NCBI GenBank assembly: GCA_038501785.1
Contig: JBAMJR010000160.1
Coordinates: forward strand, 1,809,001 to 1,873,000
Source of the DNA: Myoxocephalus aenaeus
Taxonomy: Eukaryota; Chordata; Actinopteri; Perciformes; Cottidae
Direction: 5' to 3'
DNA: 64,000 nucleotides
Part shown: piece after piece, positions 49,096-59,400 of the stretch
Layout of the letters: each line of letters begins with the position of its first letter
How positions within the stretch are numbered: the stretch's first letter is position 1
Made by a program: the position numbers and the translations under genes
The notes under the pieces: generated by a model
What the model saw: only the letters and a program-made list of their open reading frames with translations
The model's database searches: none
Told to the model about the DNA's origin: nothing

Positions 49096-50589
49096 CAGGG
49101 CCGGAGTGGGGCCACTTTTCAGCCCGGGAATTTCAGGCTCAAGACCGGCCCACTTTTTCCATGGTAGTAGAAATTGGATAAATGAAGCAACAGTTCAGCT
49201 CTTACTATCCTGTAGTTTTTTTTTTTTATTAATACCATGGTCCAACAAATAATGTAAAGGTTAAATACAACAATAATAATCCACTTAAGATGAGAAGTTA
49301 ATAAAAAATATTCCACTATTCCACATTTGAAACGTATCCCACTCTTCAACAAAGAGGCATATTGAACTAATGTTTACAGTTCAACTCACAGTACAGTATA
49401 CAGTTACCTTGTGAATAGCACCAACAGCATCTACAGCATCAGTAACCGCCTAAGCAGTGCACTGGTTTCAGCCACTGTATCTATAACTGTGTCGTTGCTT
49501 ATAGACATGAGGATTTCCTTCTCTGTGCACATTAACATGAACGCCTCCAAGTTTTTCTTTAGCATTCCAACGCATTTTTCTGCATGAGTATTATATAGTG
49601 GTGATTTACTCCTTTACTACACCTACTTCTGAGCAAACAATGCATATTGGTTCATCAAGTACTGTCATATACTGCTCTTTCTTACAATATATAACTTTAA
49701 TTCATATTGTTTCCTCTGTTATCCTCTCTACCTGTCCCTGTAGTCATGGCCTCCTCATTGCAAATGTCGGGCTCATCATTTTCAGCAGGAGACTGTCTTA
49801 TCTGCTGCCCCGAAGCTACAAAGAACATATTACTGCATACTTCAATATCAATATTATATATCAATATTTGCATAATATTTGCAAAGTCTATGGATGGCCA
49901 TATTTTGGGTGATATAAAAAGGCTAATATTTTAATTCAATTTAATATTTTGCTTGGGAATAGGTTGACAATGCTACAACGATATTAATCAAGGCTACAAC
50001 GTTAGCCGAATAGTTACGTTGCTAATCATTAGGCCTTTGTCTCTCTTTACCAGTTGCCACTTGTGTTTGTCCTCTTGAAAATAAATCGGTAAGCTTGGCA
50101 CATTTGGCAGCATCCTCCTCCAATGCCTTTCTTTTTTTCAACCTGGCTTTTTCAGCCCCTCCTGCCCTCTTCCTCCGTCCATCCTCCCTGACGCGTATCG
50201 TTGCGGTCGGGCCGGCCCAGCTATCGGTAGCCTATCTGAGAAAACTTTTTGGAAAAGACGGGCTACGGACCGAACCAAATCTATTTGGGAGGGGAGAACT
50301 TCCTTGCATGGTACACCGGTTGTACCATGCGAGGAAGTTCTCCCCTCCCAAATAGAGTTGGTTGGTTCCATAATGGACCGAACCAACTCTATTTGGGAGG
50401 GGTGAACTTCCTCGCATGGTACAACCCATGCAGAGGCTGCGGTGTCAGAATGCGGAACGTGTGTAGCCCACTTTAAGAGAAGATGGACTAACGTGACAAA
50501 TGTCAACAAATAAAATTCTCGACCGGCCCAGAAGTGAAGCGGCCCACCGGGAACTCTCCCGATTCTCCCGATTACCCACCCCGGGCCTG
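49096..50589. mobile_element. hAT element with 8-bp TSD
   Basis: Left end CAGGGCCGGAGTGGG and right end CCCGGGCCTG are flanked by perfect CTCACTGA copies at 49088-49095 and 50590-50597. Near the right end on the minus strand (about 50160-50060) is a Lys-rich stretch (KKRKALEEDAAKCAKL) like the N-terminus of TTF-type hAT transposases. The rest of the coding region is lost. It also carries the alternating 52-base repeats. Confidence 0.85.
50267..50426. repeat. Three 52-base units in alternating orientation
   Basis: Units at about 50267-50320 (+), 50319-50370 (-) and 50374-50426 (+) share CTATTTGGGAGGGG and GAACTTCCTCGCATGGTACA, with only a few differences. They lie inside the hAT element 49096-50589. 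Confidence 0.92.
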
Positions 50590-51496
50590 CTCACTGACTG
50601 TCTGCATCCTGACCAGAGGTTCTCCAGACATCAGGAGAACCACCCAATCAAACCAAGGGCCTCAACGTACAACCACACTGAACCGCCTGGTGCTACCGAC
50701 TTCCAATAATTGGCCCCTCGTGGCAAATTATTTTTCACTGTAGTGGATCCATTGGGTGTTTGACAGCTGCTTTTGGAAGCATTATTCTCCACTTTGGATC
50801 CCTCGTCTGGATGGATCTTGAAGAGGCATTTGACGATGAAATACAACGAAAAAACACCTCGGTAATAAAGCGTGGATTATCATATATTCCCAATAAGCTG
50901 CAACATTGATGGTAGGCCTGAGACAACTGCATTTGGTCGTTGCTGCATCTCAAACATGTCCAGGAAATCAACAGCTCCAGACAGCCACTAGAATGTTTGC
51001 ATATTTGATTTATTCTTAATTAATGTTTTGGGAGATACATTCACTGTTGCTTTGGGCCTTTTTTTCCTTCTTTTTTTTTTTCTCGATCTGTCGATAAATA
51101 CTTAACGAGCGTTTAACAAAATGGCCCAAAATCCAGAAAAATACTCTCCAAACATGTTTTTGGTCTCTTAATATAATATTGACTTTATTGTCAGGGTTGG
51201 GTTGTTGGAAACATCACACAGCCTCCCGGTGTTACAGCAGACGCTTACAAGTCATTTGGTCCGGCAGTCGAGGAACCAGCTAAAGATTTAGAAGCCCGTC
51301 GTCCAACATGTTTATCTTTAGACCAGCCTCGCAATCTGAATCGTATGGTTGTTTATTGGTGTTAATAAAAAGGCGAAAAAACACACACACACAAAATGCA
51401 TAGGTGTGCGTACATAACACCAGTATCCTTCATAAACTTCTATTTTGTACAGAACTTTAGACACTGAACCCGACACCCTTGGCAAGCACCAGTTTT

Positions 51497-51580
51497 AGGA
51501 GTTAGCTCGAGCTTATTCTACCGTAAGTCTACGTTATTTAATTAACATGCTCACGGTAGAATAAGCTCGAGCTAACTCCT
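51497..51580. repeat. Inverted repeat, 28-base arms, 28-base spacer
   Basis: Arms 51497-51524 and 51553-51580 are perfect complements (beginning AGGAGTTAGCTCGAGC). Flanked by direct repeats containing CTGAACCCGACACC near 51464 and 51607. Confidence 0.95.
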
Positions 51581-51955
51581 GCAGGAAATCGTCGGACACC
51601 ACAATCCTGAACCCGACACCATGGCGAGCACCACATTTCAGTCTTTTCATGACCAGATTTGAAGTTCACCATTTCACCCAGTCGGAGCTTGGCATGAGTT
51701 GACTAACTGGCAATGGCAAAAACATCTCATAACATTTGGTTGGTAGTGAAGTCCCACCTTGAAATTTCCATTAATAATGTGAAACACCAAACAATTTAAA
51801 CATGCTTTCCATCCTCTACTGCATGATAAACTTGTTGTCCTAACCAGCACATGAAGGCCAATGTGAAAGCTGTTAACGGCTGTACAATTTCACAAAACAT
51901 CAATTGTGTTAAAATGGTTTATTATAAATTTGTCAAAGTGGTTGTTGCATGTTCA

Positions 51956-52017
51956 TGTTGTCCTTATCACAACCACATCCTGTACGCATACAGGATGTGG
52001 TTGTGATAAGGACAACA
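51956..52017. repeat. Perfect hairpin, 29-base arms, 4-base loop
   Basis: Arms 51956-51984 and 51989-52017 are exact complements (beginning TGTTGTCCTTATCACAACC); the loop is CGCA. It lies about 575 bases past the Myb/SANT stop codon. Confidence 0.96.
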
Positions 52018-52550
52018 ATCAGCTTTCTCCACCAAACCAGGTGTTACTCCATTTGACATTTCAACAGTCAAAAGTTACAGTTACTTGGTTCATTTCCTCA
52101 GTCAGTGAGCCGGTTCAACCAGGTGACCCAGGCCACCCAACAGGTGAAAGTCCAACCCAGTCGATCTCCGTTTGTGTGAGAATCAGTAAGACGGTGACAA
52201 GATTTCAGCAGTTTAAAACGCCTCCTTTAAAATGCTAGTTTACAGTGTGGAAAACACACGGCCCGCGCCAAACAAACAGGAGAGGAAACAAACAAGTCAG
52301 GCACATAAATAAGCAGCCTGTGAGCTCACGGCCTACGATTCCTCGTGTTACTGCCTCCGGGACAACATTTATCGTCTCGTTTTCAGGAGGGAACGTTTCT
52401 GTCCAGCAGCCCGAGTGGCTTGTGACGTTAAATCAGCCGTCTCTTTCAAGGTTTTACCAACAGCATGGATGTTTCAAATCACAAGGACGCCGTATGGAAT
52501 CTGCTCCCGCTGACAAACTTCACCTGCGCTTGACTCGTGGTCGCCTGCCC

Positions 52551-52556
52551 TTTATT
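52551..52556 (-). promoter_or_regulatory. Polyadenylation signal AATAAA, Myb/SANT gene
   Basis: A minus-strand AATAAA lies 37 bases after the stop codon of the Myb/SANT gene. It would give an unusually short 3' UTR and may be one of several sites. Confidence 0.45.
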
Positions 52557-52592
52557 GATATAAAAGCCAACAACGTTGTCCATCTCCATTTC

Positions 52593-53422
52593 TCAGAGGT
52601 TCGCGGTGGGATGATGGTGCTGCGTCGCCAGCGGCCCACTGTTGGATTTGTCTCTCAGCATGGTCAGCGCCGTGCTGGAGAAATCCCTGAGAATGTCCAC
52701 CGTCTCCCTCTGCAGCAGCAGAGACTCCTGCACAAACTCCTGCTGGCTCTCCACCAGCAGCTGGACAGACTGAGCCAGTATCTCCAGGGACTGGGACACC
52801 GAGGTCAGGAGCATCCTGCTGGCCCGCTGCTGCTGGAGGCCCTGAGAGGCCATCTGCGCCACGTGGTCGTGGGCCCTGCGGGAGGACGCCCCGGCCGGGA
52901 GGGGGTCGGACAGGCTGGGGCCTGAGGTGGAGGGACGCTTGGGCGGGAGGCCCGAGGAGGAGGGAGAAGGTTCGTGAGAGTTGGAAGAGGAGGTCGCAGT
53001 GGAAGCGACCGAGGAGGAAGATACAGTGGCGGGGAGAGCGGGAGCACCGGGAGGCGGTGGGATGGAGGATGACGGGGGCGCAGGGCGAGGGGTGCAGGTA
53101 TTGGCTGCGACTGATGTGGAGGAGGAGGAAGAAGGAGCAGGGAGGGAGGAGGCGGTCGTGTTGTAGCTTGATGGCGACTGCGACGGGGGAGGAGCAGCAG
53201 AGGACGAGGCGCCGTCCGAATCAGACACGGGAGGCAAAACCGAGGCCCCAGAGGAGGAGGGTCTGGGGGAGGTGTGGTTGCGGGAGTAGGTGTGGACTGG
53301 CTTCATCCTCAGCAGGGCATTGTCAGGCAGCGGGTCCAGAGAGGTTGAGGAGGGTGGGGGAAGAGAGGAAGGGTAGGAGGAGAACATGGAGTCGTCGTTT
53401 TCTTCAAAGTCCATGGTGCCAT
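52593..53422 (-). CDS. Myb/SANT gene exon 6, Ser/Pro-rich linker and C-terminal helix
   Basis: Acceptor TCTACTAG. The exon continues DGTMDFEENDDSMFSSYP, then a long Ser/Pro/Ala low-complexity linker, then the C-terminal helical region and a His-containing end HHHPTANL before TGA at 52595-52593. High GC content contrasts with surrounding AT-rich introns. Confidence 0.88.
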
Positions 53423-56400
53423 CTAGTAGATCACAGAGGGACAAAACAAATTATACATTTTACACTCACTTTCACTTTCTCACCAGGCTGAGTCATTGCG
53501 GCAAACTAACTTTTCTTCACTTTCCTGGAGTCAGCGTGAACACGTGAATAGCCGACACTGCAATGGTGCCACTTTGCTATTGCAACTCAAATTGTGTGCG
53601 TTCTTGCCGACTATTTATTTGCAACACTAATTATGATGCCGCTGACAAACTCCCAGCCACCAGAATATTTCAGGTAAGATTTTTTTGGGTTCTAAGTATG
53701 CGGAGTGACGGCCGGCCCGTTTGAGGCTTCCCGAAGCGGCTCTCACATCCCGAAAACGATCGCAGCAAATTTCCCAAACAGCCGTTAGTTGGATAAACTA
53801 TCCACATATTGCGAATGTAAATGGTTACTTTCTCATTTTATAACGTATTAAAACTCAATAAAGTGACTTTTGTTGAGTGAAAGAGAGACATTGCCAGCAC
53901 AATCTGCTTAAATGTACTCAACAAGGTGAAGGTGAAAATTTGGTGACGTAGTAAATTTAGAACGCTGTATAGTGAAATTAATAATGACTCATCGTATTGT
54001 TGTTCTTGTACAATCTGAATCTGCCTTGTAATGGAATGTATCTAAGAGCTTTTGGGGCCTTTTGGAAGTTTTTCCCGGGGGGGGGGCATCAGTTGTTTAA
54101 AACTACAGTCTTACCTCCATCGTCAGCCAGGTCAAAATCGGAGGAGGAGTGGAAAGTATCGCCTGCAAAACATCGTAATGCAGCAATTAGAAAATGTGCA
54201 AATTCAACATTAAATCAAACTGTGTTTATTTAGACCAATAGATCAATTTACAAAAAAGGCCCACCTAATTAAAACAATTTTTTTATCAGATTAGTCTACA
54301 CTAGGTATTGAATATTTCCACCTCTTTGCCTGGCCGTCAGACAGCCTCTTCTGACAAAGAATTGAAGCCGTTTTCAAAGCCATAAGACTCCTTTGACAAA
54401 AACAGTCATTGTATCTTGGGGAACGCTGGAGCTGTGGTTCTATCGTTAGTTTGTGTTACTTTGGGACGTCTGTGTTTTAAAAGGGTTAGTTCGGATGAAC
54501 TGGTAGGAGGCCCTGGGGAAGACCCAGGACACGCTGGAGGGATTATATCTCCCAGCTGGCCGGGGAGCGCTTCGGGATGCCTCAGAATGAGCTGGAAAGT
54601 GTTGCGGGTGAGAAGGAAGCCTGGGTCAGCCTGCTGGACCTGCTGCCACCGCGACCCGACAGCAGATTAAGCGGATGAAAATGGAAGGATGGATAGTTCT
54701 GATAAACCAAAAAAAAATTCACCCCCGTCTGTTTCTCTAAACTGGGGATGGGCGACCGCTGTCTACTGTGTGTAAGTAATAAGCTGACTATGGAGAATTA
54801 CTTAATATAAACTCATTGGAAAAAATAAAACCATGCTATCCCTTTAAAAAGGCACTACAAACGTTCATGGCATATCAGAGACAACACACACATTCTGACC
54901 TCACTTAAGTTCTAGCTCACTCTAGCAGCCACCTTGTACGTGATGTTACCATATTGGGTGTCTTTTCACATTAGTGGACACAATGTCCTGCCGTCTGGTG
55001 CAGACCCACTGCGTTCGCTATTGTCCAGCTCTACTCACCACCAGGTTCTTTCTCTGGAGAGGAGAGAGGAGAAATGTCGTAGGAGGCCCCTCCAGGTATA
55101 GAGTGGGAACTGTCCGTCAAGCTGAGGTAGGAGTAGGTGGCAGGGTTGGCGGGTGGCCCTTTATTGTAAAGCTTGGAAAAGTCTTCGTCAAAATCCAGAT
55201 CACTGTCGCCGCCTGAGAACCGACAAACGGACACTAGTTAGTTCATTAGAAACATTATATTCAACTGAAAGGATGTTTTTGTTATTTAGCCATCTCTCTT
55301 GACCATTTCAATATTCTGAAGAATGTTTTTTGGTAAGACTTTCTCTTCTTTCTTTTTTTTTTTACCAACATAGTAGTTTAATCTGAGCGTGTCACGGTTT
55401 GATTTACAGCAGTGGTTCTCAACTGGTCTGGCTCCGGGACCCACCATCACCCCTGAATGACAAGCCGCGACCCAAATCGAGGAACAGTCTCAACTTCTCC
55501 AATGTATTAAATGAAAAGATGGTGCAGTTTGAACCTGAGATAGTACAGAATATGTATGCTAACACAAAAACAAGTTTAATGATAAACCAAAACGAGCAGC
55601 TGGTGGCGATGCTAGAGAGGGAACTACCGTATTCCCCTTTACACTCAATTAACTGCATTTTAATTAAAAACCAAAAAGTGCATCTTCAGGACACGAGGTA
55701 TTACAACATAAATAACCAGAATCTTCAGCTATTTTTAAACAACTCAACAGCTTTCATGCACAAACAAAAAAGTCCAACAACTAAGAAGTAGTTTCAAAGA
55801 CTCAAATGACCTAACTTTAACTGAGAATACACGCTCACTGAATCTATGACACTGACTTGAGGAGCAGCAGTGCAATTCAAAAGGATTCATATATACAAAA
55901 TATACTTTTCTTGTGATTACCTCATCAGTAAATACTGAAAAACATTTTGCTTTACAGAAAATTAAGCCGCACTCAATTCTCCTCACGACCCCTGAGTTTT
56001 TTCCTGTCATGCAGGCAGTGCCATCAGTTGTGAATTTTATATTCAGTAGGCTGTTTAATTTAATTATCCTAAAAACCCAGAGTCTCCCCCATATCAGGAT
56101 GGTTTGACCCAACGACACGCTGCTGAAAACATGGAGGGACAAGTGCAAAACAAGTTGAAACCAAAGCCGGCAAAGACCCACCAGTTTAGAATCACTGATC
56201 TACAGGATTGGTATAAGGGCAGATTGATTGATTTCATCAGCTAATAAGCGCCTGATTGAGTTCCAATACTGTGTCTTCTGACTGAGCTGCTGTACGTGGA
56301 GCTAACAAGCAACTGGTGTGCTGTTAAAACCTCAATACAGCAGTGTTGAACCACACCCACACCCACACCCACAATAACAAAAGAAAAGAATCAGCCTCTC

Positions 56401-59400
56401 TCTCTGCTGCTGAATTGGAATTTCGGCAGGCCCCGAGTCAATTAACGCCAATGAGAGACGGGAACACAGATTATGAACAATTCTTTCGCTCAATCGTCCC
56501 CAAAGTAAATATGTATTCATTTATATCTCAAGCTACTCATCTTCCAAACATTCGGACAATAAAATCAAATTTTTCAAAACACACAAATCAGAAGAAAATG
56601 TACTTCTTGGTCTCAGCTACAAACTCTTGTGAGATCTGACAACCGACGCTCTTGATCGCATGAGGAAACACATTTTCAGAATGCTAAATATAATAATAGT
56701 TCATACTATTTCAGGGGCAAGATCTGTCTAATGCTTTATTCCACTATGCATTGAGGCTCTCCCAATTCACAAATTGACTGCTACAAGTAGGTTCCACAGA
56801 CAAAACTCTCTCGGCCTGCATCTCCTCACCTCCTCGAGGGCTCATCATGAGTATCTTATTGACCATCCTCTCCACGGGGCCCAGGTTCTTCTTCCGCACG
56901 TTGCTGCCATTGGGGCCCCGGAAGGCGATGGCGCGTCGCTTCCCATCACATTTGAGGTCCGCCCATTTCTTCATGATTTGACGCACCTGTGAGAAAGTGA
57001 AACCTCCTTCAAAAAGTCTTCCAATGTGACACAATAATTTACACTGATACAACGGCTCCATGTAGGAGCCTGCTGCTACTACCGAATCATTTCTGTCATA
57101 TTCATGTAATGTGCTGTAACTCTGTTACGTTGTTCATTCTGGTCACATGACATATATTGCTTCTGTCCATCTGGAGAGAGGGATCTTTTCAAATTTTTCC
57201 TGATCCGATGTGAGGTCCCGGGACAGGGATGTCTTATGTGTAGATTGTAAAGCCCTCCGAGGCAAATTTGTATTTGTGATTTTGGGCTGTACAAAATAAA
57301 CTGAATTGAAATTGAATTTAACTACAACCTCTGCTGAGGCTTCAAACTAGAGCTGAGTACGGATATTAAAATAAATAATCAATAAATAATTCAAATTAAA
57401 CAAACAATCTGAGAAGGAAGGATCAGTACTTGGTTGAGTTAACAAATCCAAGTTGTTTCAAATTCAAATTTTACATCTCTAAATAAAAAGAATAACTAAA
57501 TGATGTCTGAGAATATACCTTAAATTTAAATAGGCAAAAAGAAATAAGAACTAGCATGTGAATTATTACCAACATGACTAAAAATAGATGTTGATCACAA
57601 TAACAAACCTCTCTGTGATTCTCTCCCAGACTGTTGATCTGATTGGTGATTTCAAACCAGGTCTGTTTCTTGGCTTCAGCCGACACACCTTGGTTGAACT
57701 TCCCTACAGGGAGAAACATCGTCAGTCCTGGTGCCGTTAAACAATGGGGGGGGGGGGGGGGGTCTGCGGCGAGTCAGTGGCAGTCGCCACTCAAGTGCCG
57801 AACAGCGACAAGCGAACGTCACTCGTCGAGAAGCTGACAAGCTAAGTGGGTGAAGCCACACAGTTTTATGATCATTAAATCAGTTTTATGATCATAGTAG
57901 GGAGGAGCTGCGTTTTTTTTCTTCTTTTGTCAATTAAGTGTACAAATAGATAGATAGATATATAATGTCTTTTTGTAGACTTAATACTTACAATATGCAA
58001 TACTGCTTTACTATACTAGGGCTGCAACGATTAGTCGACATAATCGTCGACGTCGATTATGAAAAATCAACGACGCGTATTTTGGTCGTCGACGCATCGT
58101 TTGTAATGAAAAGATTCAGAGCTACCGGTAATTTTCATTCGGCATTGCAATGCACTACATCAGGGGTGCCCAATACGTCGGCAGAGGTAGTGCAGGTAGA
58201 TTGCATGCAATTTAAAAAAAACTAAAAAACTTTATTGACAAAACCCAGCTCCTGGTGTGCAAATTAATGTCAATCACCACAGACGCTGCGCTCGCAATGG
58301 TCGGTCGCTTGAATGGATTTATTGTTAAGTGCAGGGAGAACAATGTTTTCCCCGACTTCCTTAATTACCACTGCATAACAAGCATTATGCGCTACAACGC
58401 TAAACAGGAAAGAGATCACGGAGGTGGCATCGAAGATCGTCTATTCGAGCGAGAGCTCTTCAAAGACAGCTGTTCTACACGCTGATGTGAGACGGCTTAT
58501 AGAGCTCTGTCCAGAGATAAAGGAGTTTCTCCATGTAGTTAAACATGCAGAATACAACCAACTAAATGACGATCAGTGGCTGCTAGACTTGGCATTTTTA
58601 ACCAATCTGTTGAATGCGCAATAAAGCTCAGTTAATGCTTTCAAACGGAAAACGCAACATCTGTCCTCAAAGCTGCAGCGCCATGGTTTGAGGAACTTGA
58701 CAAGTGTCTGTCAGAGTTTATTTATGTGAGTCAGCCTTTTCCCAAGTCCAAACATCGTTCCACCAACAGCAGTTACTAATGTAGGTAGATATTTTTGACT
58801 TGGTCATTTTAAAAGTAGCTTTTAAAAAGTGTGGGCACCCCTGCTCCAGAGCATGTCAATATGCTCACGTTTCTGCATTACAATTTAAAACGTGTGTAAA
58901 TTGTGTGTTCCCCTGAAGGAGGGAGCAGCAATACGTGGGACTGCAATAAGTCATTTTGATTTACTTTTAAACCCTTGCACTTTAATTGTCGGGTAGGATG
59001 GACTATTTTTTTAACTTTAGGACTTTGAATGTCAGTTATTTTGCACTTTCAGAGGCTTGATTGCTATTTTGAGTTACTTTTAAAACTTTATTTGTACTTT
59101 TTCCTTTACTTTTAAAGCGTATTTGCACTTTAATTTGTATTACTATTTAATTTACTTGTTATAATGATGTTCTGATGTTCAGATCCCGTTACTTAAATAC
59201 ATTTGAAGTTCAAATTCCAACATTTTGAGTCAATTTAATGGGAAATAGTCATTAGATTAGTCGACTAATCAAAAAAATAGTCGATAGATTAGTCGATTAT
59301 GAAAATAATCGTTAGTTGCAGCCCTATACTATACTGAATATTGTTTTGCTACTACTACATTTCACTTCATAATATTACACTTATATACCATAATATGTAT

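Noticed and set aside
51956..52017. microRNA precursor
   Set aside because: A four-base loop and perfect pairing with no bulges are unlike animal pre-miRNAs; no expression evidence.
52245..52925. 226-codon plus-strand frame
   Set aside because: It is antisense to the last Myb/SANT exon, whose GC-rich codons keep the opposite strand open.
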